This document shows, in pieces, positions 7,277 to 15,524 of a stretch of 42,526 bases of DNA. A model generated the notes under the pieces. It ran no database searches and was not told the DNA's origin. It saw only the letters and a list, made by a program, of their open reading frames with translations. The position numbers were made by a program, and so were the translations under genes. How positions within the stretch are numbered: the first letter of the stretch is position 1; each line of letters begins with the position of its first letter. The stretch comes from a virus, in the IMG/VR virus record IMGVR_UViG_3300044699_000072, positions 1 through 42,526 of that record. One strand, 5' to 3'.

Positions 7277-8160
7277 TTAGCCGAAATTCTCTGGAACCTC
7301 TATCGCGTTGTTGGTCGCGTGATAGAGTCCAATCTGCTCTCGAATGATGGGCAGGAGCAGTCCATGCCTGCGAGCAAAGTGAGGATTCACGTTGCCTGCA
7401 TCATCCTTCGGGTAAGCAGTAAAGTCGATTTCATCTGCAATCGGAAGAGCCGTCTTAGCCCAGTCGTCCCAACGTTGCGCGTGATGATTCGATACTGCGG
7501 TCTGCCGGTCGGTCCGACTGCGGTATCGAAGTGGTAAGCCTCGTCAAAGTAGGCAGGAATCTCCGCGACTGTCTTCTTCGCTCCGCTATTAACCAGCGTC
7601 CTCGAGTAGGAGATGTTACCCTCTCGGCTCTTGTTCGTCACATCGAGAACGTGGGCCGTCATGATGACGTGACACTTCGTTCCGTTTCCTGAGATGACCC
7701 TCAAAGCGTCGACCACCTGGTTGATGCCGTTGGCTTCGCCGGAGTAGTCTTCGATTTGCGTGAGCGCGACGCCGCCTCTCTTCAGCTTTTGCTTCCCGGC
7801 TTCGCCGCGAGCAATAAGCATGAGCGAGATGAGCATACGCGACAATGCAGTGAGCGAGTCCATGCACAATCCAGCGTAGGGATTGTATGAAATTAGTCCA
7901 TCGAGTTTGTTGCACAGCTCGCCCCAGCAGGTCTCACCTGTGTATGTGTCAAACTTGATGTGGTCCCGATACTTCCTCAATTCGGGGTGATTGAAGTGGT
8001 AAGACCAGAGGACGAATCCGCTGGTCTAAGTCAAAGAAGTAAATGTCTTCAGTCCCTTCCGAGAAGGAAGCGGCTGCGATAGTCTTTCCAGTCCCAGGGT
8101 CGCCTTTGAAAATCGCAGTCAATTTATCCCCGATAGCAATGCGTCAAGTCCGCTTGCCAT
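7277..8160 (-). CDS. Sak4-like RecA-type ATPase (frameshifted)
   Basis: Three frames join into one protein of about 290 residues. The start MASGLDALLSG at 8160 leads after an indel into IFKGDPGTGKT (Walker A, about 8110-8085) and DIYFFDLDQRIRPL. The intact middle frame, 7387-7980, has the Walker B-like strand GLCMDSLTAL and CHVIMTAHVLD. After another indel near 7470 the end reads DWAKTALPIADEIDFTAYP and stops at 7277-7279. This is the layout of phage Sak4 single-strand-annealing ATPases (AAA_24), which promote phage recombination. An HNH gene overlaps its start. A defence-unrelated replication role is most likely. Confidence 0.75.
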
Positions 8161-8584
8161 TTTTGTCCTTCCTTTTAAGCATATTAACGCACTCTCTACA
8201 TGAACGATGACCGTATCTTACGATCAGATTGCTACCTGAGTAGGCATGACCTCTAGGACAATGCGTCTTTGCAGCCTGATCCTTAGCTCTTTGCCATCCA
8301 GTCGTTCTTCCCTTTTTTGCTGCGTCTCTTGCATTTTGTCCGCGAGTGCCTTCCCACAAATGCTTTGGCTCAATACAATTGGGAGTGTCACAAGCATGAC
8401 AACACTCGTAACCCTCTCGTATTGGACGACCTAGCTTTTCTTCCAATACAAGACGTGTTAATTTCTGAGACCGACCATCACGCCATACAATTGGATATCC
8501 CGCCTCATTTAGAGACTTTGTTACCAGCTTGCAAGGCGTGGTGGTCACTAGGAACCCCCTCGACTCTGGAAGTTCGAGCCCCAC
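8144..8584 (-). CDS. HNH endonuclease
   Basis: The 146-residue protein has the HNH core CCHACDTPNCIEPKHLW followed by N-x-x-D and KKGR, the pattern of free-standing phage homing endonucleases. The C-terminal CPRGHAYSGSNL and RSCRECVN form a second Cys-containing DNA-binding module. It is wedged between a small coiled-coil gene and the Sak4-like gene and overlaps both, as an invading homing gene would. Its start is uncertain, because the first 15 residues share bases with the upstream gene. Lower GC content than its neighbours is visible by eye. Confidence 0.85.
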   Translation of the reverse strand: MGLELPESRGFLVTTTPCKLVTKSLNEAGYPIVWRDGRSQKLTRLVLEEKLGRPIREGYECCHACDTPNCIEPKHLWEGTRGQNARDAAKKGRTTGWQRAKDQAAKTHCPRGHAYSGSNLIVRYGHRSCRECVNMLKRKDKNGKRT

Positions 8585-8742
8585 GGACGATACGCATTGT
8601 CTGTGGCGCGCTCCAATGCGATGATCTTGCTTTCGAGAACCTCGACCTTCTCGATAAGTTTCTTGACCAGATCGAGGATAGCTTGATCATTCTTCATGCT
8701 ACCCTCGCTGACCTCCTTGATTGCTTGCGCTACTGGGTCCAT
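8548..8742 (-). CDS. Small coiled-coil protein
   Basis: The 64-residue product is mostly one amphipathic helix with a heptad pattern (DLVKKLIEKVEVLESKIIALERA), so it is probably a coiled-coil oligomer. The tail is short and polar. It starts 9 bases after the stop of the zinc-ribbon gene. No function can be assigned. Confidence 0.65.
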   Translation of the reverse strand: MDPVAQAIKEVSEGSMKNDQAILDLVKKLIEKVEVLESKIIALERATDNAYRPWGSNFQSRGGS

Positions 8743-8751
8743 CCTAGCTCC

Positions 8752-9039
8752 CTATGGCATGACGGTCGGAATGTTCAACGGTGGAAGTGTGAAGGTCTCT
8801 TCCTCCTTCTTCCTCTTCGTGCAGGACTTGCAATGGGGCTTCGCGAGAATACCGTTGCTGTCACGGTAGATAAGCGTCACCTTCTCGCAAACCCAGCAGA
8901 TAGTCTTCTTGCCTACGATCCTGTCCTCGAACAGATAATGTGTGCAATCTGGAAGCGCGCACTCGTAGACACGACGACTATACGGACCCTTCCCTAGCCT
9001 CCCTCTCTTATACTTGTGGACGTGTTTGAAGCTCGGCAT
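8752..9039 (-). CDS. Zinc-ribbon protein
   Basis: The 95-residue basic protein has Cys at YECALPDCTH, then ICWVCEK and HCKSCTKRKK, which give two likely zinc sites. The N-terminus is rich in Lys, Arg and His. A nucleic-acid-binding role is likely, and phage transcription or recombination factors often look like this, but no family was recognised. It lies directly after the PD-(D/E)XK nuclease gene. Confidence 0.7.
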   Translation of the reverse strand: MPSFKHVHKYKRGRLGKGPYSRRVYECALPDCTHYLFEDRIVGKKTICWVCEKVTLIYRDSNGILAKPHCKSCTKRKKEEETFTLPPLNIPTVMP

Positions 9040-9040
9040 C

Positions 9041-9964
9041 TTAGACTCCTAATTTCGAGTAGTCCCTGGTGTGTGGACTCCAAGGCTCAGCTACCCGATA
9101 CTTCGATTCGATTGCGTATTCTCTTGCCTCCGGTATCTTGGTGCAGATGGGCATGAAGATGCAGCCAGAGTATTTGTCACACGACGTGTAGTTGGGCGGC
9201 CAGACATCATTCTCAAGGTAGAAAGCGTAGACCTTGAGCCAATAGGTAGCCCAGTATTGCCATTCAGCAATCCTTCCCTCGGGATAACTGAGGACAATTC
9301 GTTGGAATCTCTCCTTGGCAGGGAGTGTTTTCTGAAAGCCAATACGATTGACAATCAACCTCGGAGTATCGAGCGCCCAACAGTAGCCCATGAATTGATT
9401 GCTAAGGTCTGAGACATCAGAGCGACGCGACGCCGTCTTGTGGTCTCCGACGAACACCCCCATCGGGGAGTCAGCAACCAAGTCCACGATGCCCTCGTAG
9501 AGAATGACTAGGTTTCTCATCCTCGTAGAGCTTCGTGAGAACGATTGCTCGATCTCCAGAGGAATCCACCCGTCACCTGCGAAGTGAATGGGCATACTCT
9601 CGAAACTGCTTCAGACATTCGTTCCGATACTCAGGTTCGAGGTCCATGTCGAAAGACTGCGAGCCGCCCTATCTCGACGCAGGTTTCGACCAGCTTCGTT
9701 GATCGGCATCCCGATAAACTTCGCGTAGGGATGCGGCATCTCCTTCCCGTCAATCGTGACGGTCAGGTGATGAGGTTTCGGATTCAGGATGCGCCCGTAG
9801 TAGATACGGATGGCAGCATCCGATGCATCAAGTCACCGCGCTCTAAGAGCCTCGGCTTTCTTGTGCGGCCGTAGATTCAGGCCAAACTCCAGATTCACCT
9901 TACGACCGCACGATGCGACCGTATTGAGAATCTGTGAGTCAGCTACTAAGGTCTTTTTGCTCAT
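9041..9964 (-). CDS. PD-(D/E)XK nuclease, Cas4/RecB-like (frameshifted)
   Basis: The intact frame 9041-9595 has the catalytic core: GIVDLVAD (Asp at 38) and VGDHKT (Asp 51, Lys 53), then SNQFMGYCWAL. Near the C-terminus CDKYSGCIFMPIC resembles the cluster-binding or zinc-binding Cys set of Cas4-like nucleases. The N-terminal third lies upstream in other frames from ATG 9964: MSKKTLVADSQILNTVASC, then ALERGDLMHR, YYGRILNPKPHHLTV and EYRNECLKQFREYA. At least three indels separate the parts. The joined protein is about 305 residues and probably acts in phage recombination or DNA end processing with the Sak4-like ATPase. Confidence 0.75.
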
Positions 9965-10251
9965 TGGTATTTGTCTTAACGTCCTTTAGCTTACTGACGT
10001 CCTGTGGATTCACCCAGAGATATTGCTCTTTACGCAGGTCGATGAACCTCGGGACGACCATCTCCACTCTCACGACGTATCCCGTCTGCGTCTTGTATTC
10101 GTTCTCCCTGAGAATCTCCCAGCTTCTCGCCTCTGCAATCACCCTCAGATAGTCGACGCCGTTCTGAAAGTGGTGAAGATAGTGAATGTCTCAAGCTCCC
10201 TCGTATTGGGCTTGCGAATGGTCAGCAATGCAAGGGTCTCTTTGCTTCCAT
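9939..10251 (-). CDS. Small protein of unknown function (frameshifted)
   Basis: The start at 10251 follows AGGAGTTTAGC and reads MEAKETLALLTIRKPNTREL, then HYLHHFQNGVDYL after indels, and joins the clean frame 9939-10142 (VIAEARSWEILRENEYKTQTG). The joined product is about 100 residues with mixed alpha/beta character and no recognised domain. Its end overlaps the start of the nuclease gene. No function assigned. Confidence 0.5.
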
Positions 10252-10252
10252 G

Positions 10253-10485
10253 CTAAACTCCTGTATGTCCGCAGCTATCGCAAACGACTTGAGTTCCATG
10301 CCACGGAGCAGTTTGGACAATTGGAACCTCTTGCTTTGGGCTTGCGACGGTTTTGCTCGTCTTTTCCCTGGCGCGCACCTTCTCATGTAGACTGCCCCAA
10401 CCCGATAGAACATCTCGTTGTTATCTACTTCAGCGACTAGCACTCTGATGTCTGCTTCACTATAGCGTTTGTTCAGGCGCATCAT
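10253..10485 (-). CDS. Small zinc-ribbon protein (frameshifted)
   Basis: It begins MMRLNKRYSEADIRVLVAE and DNNEMFYRVGAVYMRR, then changes frame. The continuation reads KPKARGSNCPNCSVAW and, one frame on, CDSCGHTGV with TAG at 10253-10255. The two Cys pairs, CPNC and CDSC, form a classic zinc ribbon, so the product of about 80 residues probably binds nucleic acid or protein. The next gene starts two bases before the stop on the coding strand. Confidence 0.5.
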
Positions 10486-10686
10486 CTTCGTCAGCCACCA
10501 TGCGCGCGCTCAGACCACGCGCAAAGTGGATATGATGGCAGCAGACAAAAGCCTTGATGCCCATGCTCTGATCTGGGTCCAGAGATTAGACCTGCCGGGT
10601 AGACCATCGTCCTGTCCTCTGGCTTCAGATTGCAGCCTGGACAGCACGATTGACTACGCCGATCTCAGTGCAGGTCAGGATGAACA
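10460..10686 (-). CDS. Remnant or frameshifted small Cys-rich protein
   Basis: No single open frame spans this gap, but the frames read in turn CPGCNLKPEDRTMVYPAG, then DPDQSMGIKAFVCCHHIHFARG and VADEDDAPEQTL with TAG at 10460-10462. These parts together look like a zinc-knuckle protein of about 70 residues. The start is not resolved; it probably overlaps the stop of the upstream gene. It is low confidence because at least two indels are needed. Confidence 0.35.
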
Positions 10687-10950
10687 CTACTTGACCAACC
10701 TCAGTGGCTTGATGTGCCCATGTCTGGTCATCACACGGACCTTCTTCGTGATCTTGTAGGTCGGGCAGATAATGCCGAAGTACTCAATGACCATCTGCTC
10801 CATGACCCAGGAGACTGATTGCCGCTCCGAGTGGGCAATCACCTTGAGCGCGCGCTTGACTGCCGGAGGAAGACCACCCGTGTTGCTGATGCGCTTCTCT
10901 CCGTTCGCCAGCCGTGGCGCAATCGTCTTTTTCCACTTTTTAGCTGCCAT
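10687..10950 (-). CDS. Small basic protein, possible ribbon-helix-helix type
   Basis: The 87-residue protein has a basic N-terminus and two helices around GLPPAVKRALKVIAHSERQS and SWVMEQMVIEYFG. That layout (short strand, helix, turn, helix) fits ribbon-helix-helix DNA-binding proteins, but the strand is weak. It overlaps the end of the upstream coding frame. A DNA-binding role is inferred. Confidence 0.55.
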   Translation of the reverse strand: MAAKKWKKTIAPRLANGEKRISNTGGLPPAVKRALKVIAHSERQSVSWVMEQMVIEYFGIICPTYKITKKVRVMTRHGHIKPLRLVK

Positions 10951-11072
10951 GTTTTTTTCTCAAGCTCCTCAATAATCTCTAGAAGTAACGCGATGATGAC
11001 CTTGTTCTTGGTGTTTGCGATTGCAGATCGAATTCGTGCAATCAGAGTCACCTTGACTTCGTCTTCGTCCAT
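10839..11072 (-). CDS. Small helical protein, C-terminus uncertain
   Basis: The start MDEDEVKVTLIARIRSAI at 11072 fits a gene overlapping the previous stop. Residues to about 40 (NTKNKVIIALLLEIIEELEKK) form a helix. Beyond this the frame runs inside the next gene, so the true stop is probably near 10950, lost by an indel in the run of A at 10956-10962. Function unknown. Confidence 0.4.
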   Translation of the reverse strand: MDEDEVKVTLIARIRSAIANTKNKVIIALLLEIIEELEKKTWQLKSGKRRLRHGWRTERSASATRVVFLRQSSARSR

Positions 11073-11485
11073 GTCAGTGTGTCTTGACTGGTGCTGCCTT
11101 CTTTGTTCGTCCTGTCGATGTAGCTCAGCGCCGCAGTAAGGAGGTCCCACGACGTGCGACTGATGACCCACTCCGAACCCTCCAGGTGAGTCTCGGTGAG
11201 TCGATACTTCTTGTCTGCTGCAACGTACATCAGTGACCAGCGATAGTCACCCTGAGTCATCATGCGCATCTCCTCCCTGTAGCGCTCCACGACGCAGACC
11301 CACGCCTCAAGTTCGATAGCCCACATCGCAGCCTCGGCGTCATTGCCTCTGGAGTGAGCCTCCTTGCCAGCTTGAAAAGCGTTGACCATGACGTGCTGAG
11401 TGTGACTGACGAAGTCACCCTGGTCGAGCTGCTTGACGGTCTTCAGGTTGCGCTCGATGAGTCTTGTCAGAATCTCCTGTCTCAT
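11048..11485 (-). CDS. Hypothetical protein next to the SNF2 helicase
   Basis: The start at 11485 (MRQEILTRLIERNLK) overlaps the helicase stop by ATGA and is preferred to the Met four codons upstream, which is inside the helicase gene. The 145-residue product is mainly helical (HTQHVMVNAFQAGKEAHSRG, AAMWAIELEAWVCVVERYREE), then turns beta-rich. No domain is recognised. Co-translation with the helicase suggests a partner role. Confidence 0.7.
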   Translation of the reverse strand: MRQEILTRLIERNLKTVKQLDQGDFVSHTQHVMVNAFQAGKEAHSRGNDAEAAMWAIELEAWVCVVERYREEMRMMTQGDYRWSLMYVAADKKYRLTETHLEGSEWVISRTSWDLLTAALSYIDRTNKEGSTSQDTLTWTKTKSR

Positions 11486-13110
11486 TGAAGCTTCCATCCC
11501 TTGAGTCCTTTCGCAAAGAGAATGTCGGCCAGCTCTTTCATCAAGCCTTGTTCGTCGTAATTGAACTCAGCGCTCTTACCACTGTAGGCCTCATGAGTGA
11601 TCATGCGCTTCTTCTCGACCAGGTCCGAAAGGTATTCGTCAATAGTTCCGATCGCCACCTGGTAGACTGCGTTGATGATGCTCGCTGCGGAACCGATACG
11701 GCGGAACCTCGCTTCGGCCTGCTCCTCGTTGGCAGGATTCCACTGGCGCTCCATCACAATGCAATCTGAGCAAAACTGCAAGTTCAAGCCTTCGCCAGAG
11801 GCAAGCGTTGACGCAATCATGACCCTCGCGCTAGCGTCGTCTTTGAATTTCATTACGACTTCGTGGCGCGCTTCGGGAGTCAAGTCCGACGTCAAGCTGA
11901 TCGGCATCGTGAGGCCCATCGCCTGGCACACTGTCGAAAGCAGCTCCTCAACCTTGCCGTGGACGTCCTTGTGATGTAGGAAGATTACGATCTTGCGCTC
12001 GTTCTGAGTGAGGAAGTCTGTCACGTAGTCCACGACAGGCTCAACCTTGGCCAAGCCAGTCAAGTGCTTCATGTGCGTCATGTATTCCAAGATGCCGCCT
12101 GAGCCAAAGGTCTTCATGTCGCCTTTGGCGTAGCGCTCTTGAAAGTCCTTGAGCAGCTTCTCGTAGCGTTCCTCGACGTCTGCGCCAAGTTCGGCGTATC
12201 GGAACGTCCGATTCAGGCTTGGCATATCTGGCATGACTTCCTCGACCGTGCGCCTGATGATGAAGTCCTTCGTCTTTTCAGCGAAGTACTCAGGGTCCTT
12301 CAGACCACCAGCCTTCGCTCCCCAACCGTTGTTATACATCTGCACGTAATTGTTCTGGAATCCACGGTAGGAATTGAAACGCTCCGGCTTGAGGATGTTC
12401 AGGATCGTGAAGTATTCCTCGGCGTTGTTCTTGATCGGCGTGCCACTCAGACCCAGCACGTAAGGAGAGTAGGCTGCAATCTTGCGAACCAGAGCCGTCC
12501 GTTGCGCGCTCGGGTTCTTGATGTTCTGCGTTTCGTCGATGATGACGCAGTCGAAACGCCCCTTCATGAAGTCTTCGTCCTGTGCCCAAGCACAGCGACG
12601 CAGCATATCGAACGAAATGATGACGATGTTGAAGCCAAACTCCGTGAGTGGCTTCTGATTCTTGTTCTCGATGACCTGATTCATTCCAAGCTCAGGCCCG
12701 AGGAAGCGATACGCCTCATGTGACCACTGATACTTGAGCGTTGACTTCGTGATGACCAGAGTCTTCTTCGCCTTCTCCCTCATGCGCCAGAGAAAAGCGA
12801 GAGCCTGCACCGTCTTGCCCAGGCCCATCTCGTCGGCAATGAGGCATCGACCATTCGCTTCGATAGCGAACGCCGAGCCTTTCTTCTGGAATTCGTAAAG
12901 CTGCCTGCCATCAACAGACTTGAACAAATCCCAGGATTCTTCCGTCGCCTCGACATGGACGAGAGCGTCCATCAAGGTCGTGTGACCGCAATCGAAGGTG
13001 ATCGACCAGTAGTTACCTAGTCGATATCGTTTGGTCTCCGTCGCCAGCTTTTTGCAATACTCGCATCTGTAGCGAGCCTGCGTCTGGCCTTTCAGCGCAA
13101 CAACACTCAT
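11482..13110 (-). CDS. SNF2-family DNA-dependent ATPase/helicase
   Basis: The 542-residue protein starts with a zinc ribbon (CEYC at 16-19, CGH at 41-43) followed by a complete SNF2 core. Visible motifs are DEMGLGKT (Walker A, 93-100), IIDETQNIKN (a DETQ variant of the DEAH box, 192-195), LSGTPIKN, and VMERQWNPANEEQAEARFRRIG (motifs V-VI). These enzymes translocate on duplex DNA and remodel protein-DNA complexes. In phages they are thought to help replication or recombination. The start follows GGGAG 10 bases upstream. It is one of the few large intact genes in the leftward block. Confidence 0.92.
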   Translation of the reverse strand: MSVVALKGQTQARYRCEYCKKLATETKRYRLGNYWSITFDCGHTTLMDALVHVEATEESWDLFKSVDGRQLYEFQKKGSAFAIEANGRCLIADEMGLGKTVQALAFLWRMREKAKKTLVITKSTLKYQWSHEAYRFLGPELGMNQVIENKNQKPLTEFGFNIVIISFDMLRRCAWAQDEDFMKGRFDCVIIDETQNIKNPSAQRTALVRKIAAYSPYVLGLSGTPIKNNAEEYFTILNILKPERFNSYRGFQNNYVQMYNNGWGAKAGGLKDPEYFAEKTKDFIIRRTVEEVMPDMPSLNRTFRYAELGADVEERYEKLLKDFQERYAKGDMKTFGSGGILEYMTHMKHLTGLAKVEPVVDYVTDFLTQNERKIVIFLHHKDVHGKVEELLSTVCQAMGLTMPISLTSDLTPEARHEVVMKFKDDASARVMIASTLASGEGLNLQFCSDCIVMERQWNPANEEQAEARFRRIGSAASIINAVYQVAIGTIDEYLSDLVEKKRMITHEAYSGKSAEFNYDEQGLMKELADILFAKGLKGWKLQ

Positions 13111-13161
13111 GATAAGTAATCTCCCGCGACATCTTTTACGTGCGTCGCGCGCACGAGCGCT

Positions 13162-13332
13162 CTACGCTCTCTCGAACATCCCGTCTTGAATGGGCTTGAA
13201 TCTGTCGTCAAGCTGGTTACCGACGAGCACCAGTGCGTCAAATACGCTGATGTTGCGCGGCTGATCAATGAGAACGAACGAAATCAGTCCAATAAACAGG
13301 ACTGGGTGAGTGCTGCGAACATCGATATACAT
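13162..13332 (-). CDS. Small protein, first gene after a leftward promoter
   Basis: The start at 13332 (MYIDVRSTHPVLFIGL) follows AAAGGA 9 bases upstream; an alternative Met lies at 13353 without a ribosome site. The product of about 56 residues has a hydrophobic stretch, VLFIGLISFVLI, that could be a membrane segment, followed by NISVFDALVLVGNQLDDRF. It lies 40 bases after the promoter at 13379-13407 and before the SNF2 gene. No function assigned. Confidence 0.5.
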   Translation of the reverse strand: MYIDVRSTHPVLFIGLISFVLIDQPRNISVFDALVLVGNQLDDRFKPIQDGMFERA

Positions 13333-13378
13333 TCTGTCAATTCCTTTCGTCATGGTATCGGTTCCGAGCTAACACTTG

Positions 13379-13407
13379 AGCATAGCATCGATCGGTGCGG
13401 AAGTCAA
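13379..13407 (-). promoter_or_regulatory. Sigma70-type promoter, leftward
   Basis: On the minus strand TTGACT (13407-13402), 17 bases, TATGCT (13384-13379). A palindromic operator abuts the -35 box with a 2-base gap. It would drive the helicase-to-polymerase half of the leftward block. Confidence 0.75.
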
Positions 13408-13409
13408 GT

Positions 13410-13424
13410 GTGTAAAAATTACAC
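13410..13424. promoter_or_regulatory. GTGTAA-N3-TTACAC operator, copy 1
   Basis: GTGTAA-AAA-TTACAC is a perfect inverted repeat immediately upstream of the leftward -35 box. A matching site with the same spacing occurs at 16724-16738. Confidence 0.65.
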
Positions 13425-13427
13425 TGT

Positions 13428-13448
13428 GCTGTTCATCCGGTGAACAGC
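13428..13448. promoter_or_regulatory. Dispersed 21-bp palindrome, copy 2
   Basis: GCTGTTCA-TCCGG-TGAACAGC, both arms perfect, lies 3 bases beyond the operator at 13410-13424. Confidence 0.65.
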
Positions 13449-13451
13449 TGA

Positions 13452-13619
13452 CTACCTTGCCTCGGTCCAGACCATGCGATGAATCTTGTCCCAGTCTACG
13501 GTGCAGTCCGTCTTGAGCCTGGAAGTGAGCATCTCACCAGTCACGTCTGATACGTGGACGAGGAGCGCGCCGTAGGAGTAGAGCGTGTAGAATTGAAACT
13601 TCGTGATGAAAAGAGTCAT
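13452..13619 (-). CDS. 55-residue protein of unknown function
   Basis: The ATG at 13619 overlaps the upstream stop as ATGA. The frame reads MTLFITKFQFYTLYSYGALL, then HVSDVTGEMLTSRLK, ending in WDKIHRMVWTEAR. It is the last gene before the promoter at 13379. It has no recognised domain; the N-terminus is aromatic and beta-like. Confidence 0.6.
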   Translation of the reverse strand: MTLFITKFQFYTLYSYGALLVHVSDVTGEMLTSRLKTDCTVDWDKIHRMVWTEAR

Positions 13620-13903
13620 TGTCTGTCTCGAATCTCCTGATAAATCTGCATCACACCACGCTGGACTATGCTTAGGCAGATACCAGTAGCGTGCAATGGC
13701 GAAGCCATGACGAATTGCTTGACGACGTTGAGTAGCGCGATTAAGACGAGAGTCGGGTCTTCCTGTTTGTTGTTCAATATCGGCACCAGGGTCATCCAGA
13801 TTCCAGTTTCGATCTGGGTCACCTTGACGTCGAGCGCGAGTCCCTTCATGTCGTCAAGGAACTCGCGCTCTTGAGTGGTCTGTGGCTCGTCGTTCTCGGG
13901 CAT
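13616..13903 (-). CDS. Hypothetical protein
   Basis: The 95-residue acidic protein starts MPENDEPQTTQEREFLDD after GGAAGAAG. A hydrophobic middle (LVLIALLNVVKQFVMA) is flanked by soluble segments, so it is probably a helical bundle rather than a membrane protein. It is coupled to the next gene by ATGA. Function unknown. Confidence 0.6.
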   Translation of the reverse strand: MPENDEPQTTQEREFLDDMKGLALDVKVTQIETGIWMTLVPILNNKQEDPTLVLIALLNVVKQFVMASPLHATGICLSIVQRGVMQIYQEIRDRQ

Positions 13904-13905
13904 TG

Positions 13906-14526
13906 CTATGACTTCTTCCCATCGAATTGAGTAACTCGACCACTTGCTCTCTCGTCGGTGTCAGTCCCGTCTTTGAATTAGGGACCAACATCATTTTCTT
14001 GATCAGACTCTCGTAGGCCGCATTTCCAGGCGCTACGTCTTGCTTTGGCTTCGTCGCTGTTGGCTTACTGACCTTGAGCGTTCCGTCTGAGTTGACCCTG
14101 GGGCGCGCCTTGGCCCGGTATTGTCTGTCTTTTTCGCGCAAGGCCTCGCGATCTTCTTTTTTTCAGGTCCCTCGACCACTGGTCGTCGATGTCCATCAAG
14201 GCCTGAGTCTCGACCTGCAAAACCTTAATCAAGTCTTGCATGTCCGCTATCTTGTATTTGATCTCCTCATGCTTCATTCCAGAGACCACGGTCGAATTGA
14301 ACTTGTCAAGATACGCTTTCTGAAGGCGCTCGTTGATCGGCGTCGTGCTCGGCGTCACTTCGACTGCATCGCTCTTGGCTGTAGGAAGCGGTGTCCCTGC
14401 AATCAATGACTTCGCCATGCAAGTCATGCACATTCCGTTGACCAAGTCGACGTCTTTGGAGTCTGGACAGTATTCGCAGTCTCCCTTCGACCTGACTTCG
14501 GCAGTCTTCGTCGTTCCGTTCGTCAT
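13906..14526 (-). CDS. Zinc-finger plus coiled-coil protein (frameshifted)
   Basis: The start MTNGTTKTAEVRSKG at 14526 overlaps the metallopeptidase stop by ATGA. A CEYC...CMTC pair (about residues 16-37) forms an N-terminal zinc site, followed by a long helix (IKYKIADMQDLIKVLQVE). A one-base change in the run of T at 14158-14163 shifts the frame. The true continuation is EDREALREKDRQYRAKA, then the frame 13854-14141 (ESLIKKMMLVPNSKTG, EQVVELLNSMG), ending near 13906. The joined product is about 205 residues. Function is unknown; Cys pairs and charged helices suggest nucleic-acid binding. Confidence 0.6.
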
Positions 14527-14852
14527 TCCGTGGCCTCCGCGGCAATCTGGACCTGAGGCATCCAAAGGCTTTCGCTGTCGAACAGCAGAGCGTCTAGAAT
14601 CATCGTGAAGCGCGCCTCATGATTTGTCTTACCGTGGCGCAGCATCTCGACTGCGTGGGCGTACTCGTGAAGCACTAGACCCACGCGCAAGTATCCGTAG
14701 GGCGCTCTGTGACGTCGTGGGTCGTAGGGCGTCTCTGGCAAGCTGACATATCCTCTCAGCTTACCTGTCTTGGCGTCTTTGATCGCACCGCCCCATCCGC
14801 GCGCTGTCCCTTTGCCGTTCCGTGGCGCGCGCAATTTGACTCGTGGCGCCAT
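14523..14852 (-). CDS. Small HExxH zinc metallopeptidase-like protein (SprT-like)
   Basis: The 109-residue protein has VLHEYAHAVEM (HExxH at 62-66) and a third His at KTNHEARF (78). This spacing is like the short SprT/zincin core. A beta hairpin precedes it (RGYVSLPETPYD) as in that fold. A protease or zinc-dependent structural role is inferred. The frame stays open upstream of the chosen Met with ALPTWHISDCHNARQAV, so the real start may be further left on the coding strand if an indel lies near 14955. Confidence 0.6.
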   Translation of the reverse strand: MAPRVKLRAPRNGKGTARGWGGAIKDAKTGKLRGYVSLPETPYDPRRHRAPYGYLRVGLVLHEYAHAVEMLRHGKTNHEARFTMILDALLFDSESLWMPQVQIAAEATE

Positions 14853-14889
14853 GATCGTGGTCCGAACAGCTTGTCGTGCATTATGGCAA

Positions 14890-15000
14890 TCAGAAATATG
14901 CCATGTCGGGAGTGCAAGGCGTCTGATGGGCTTGACGCAGTCGACCAGGGTTGATCGACTGTGCTGCTACACAATCATACTCGCCTGCGATTTTTGCCAT
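14890..15000 (-). CDS. 36-residue ORF, or 5' end of the metallopeptidase gene
   Basis: The ATG at 15000 follows AGTAGGAGACTTAGACT and opens MAKIAGEYDCVAAQSINPG, stopping at 14890. Its ribosome site is good. Switching frame near 14955 would fuse it with the peptidase upstream extension (DCVKPIRRLALPTWH). Either a tiny gene or the broken N-terminus of the next one. Confidence 0.35.
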   Translation of the reverse strand: MAKIAGEYDCVAAQSINPGRLRQAHQTPCTPDMAYF

Positions 15001-15027
15001 AGTCTAAGTCTCCTACTCTTGAAAGGC

Positions 15028-15264
15028 CTATTCGTCAGGCCACTTTTTAACGTGTGCTTTAGTCAGCTTCTCGATTCGAGCCAGGGAGTTTTTGTATACC
15101 GCTCTCATGGCTTCGGCGTTCGTCTTGCCCCGGTATCCTGACATTGTCAGGTCCTGCTCGCTGGCGCGCTCAATCTCTCTCAGGTAGTCGTAGGTATTGA
15201 GCTTCTCTTGCTGTATCGCCGCTCTCAGGACAACCAGGTCTTTCTCCTCGGCTTCGGTTGTCAT
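15028..15264 (-). CDS. Small helical protein
   Basis: The start at 15264 (MTTEAEEKDLVVLRAA) overlaps the upstream stop as ATGA. The 78-residue product is one long helix region with a Lys/Arg-rich end (RIEKLTKAHVKKWPDE), which fits a coiled-coil partner protein. No function recognised. Confidence 0.6.
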   Translation of the reverse strand: MTTEAEEKDLVVLRAAIQQEKLNTYDYLREIERASEQDLTMSGYRGKTNAEAMRAVYKNSLARIEKLTKAHVKKWPDE

Positions 15265-15500
15265 TTCATCCACTCTCGCAAACTGTAATATGTGACACCA
15301 TTGTCACGCTCCGTTGTGATCTTACCCCTCAGATTAGGTAGCACTCTGTCTAAATCGAAATGTGTCATGCTACCGTAAGTCTTACGGAGTAAGTCATTGC
15401 GCTTCATTCGACCGTAACGGGCTAATGTCTGGATTACCAGTTTTTCGGTAGCAGGCCCGGAAAATCCGTGGCCGACTAGTTCGTCATTAGTGCTCGTCAC
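15261..15500 (-). CDS. Winged-helix-like small DNA-binding protein
   Basis: A GTG start at 15500 follows AGAGGGGCAGG. Residues about 20-79 read as three helices and a wing: KLVIQTLARYGRMKRNDLLRK, then DLDRVLPNLRG and ITTERDNGVTYYSL. It is the first gene after the promoter at 15589-15617 and lies close to a GTGTAA-type palindrome, so it is a candidate regulator of the phage operators. Evidence for DNA binding is structural pattern only. Confidence 0.55.
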   Translation of the reverse strand: MTSTNDELVGHGFSGPATEKLVIQTLARYGRMKRNDLLRKTYGSMTHFDLDRVLPNLRGKITTERDNGVTYYSLREWMK

Positions 15501-15524
15501 TTGTCTGTCACCTGCCCCTCTAGT

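Noticed and set aside
8317-8997. Long rightward open frame of 226 codons
   Set aside because: It lies opposite three overlapping leftward genes with clear HNH and zinc-ribbon motifs, and its translation has no domain-like pattern.
12139-12723. Rightward open frame of 194 codons
   Set aside because: It is the antisense shadow of the SNF2 helicase, whose motifs are intact.
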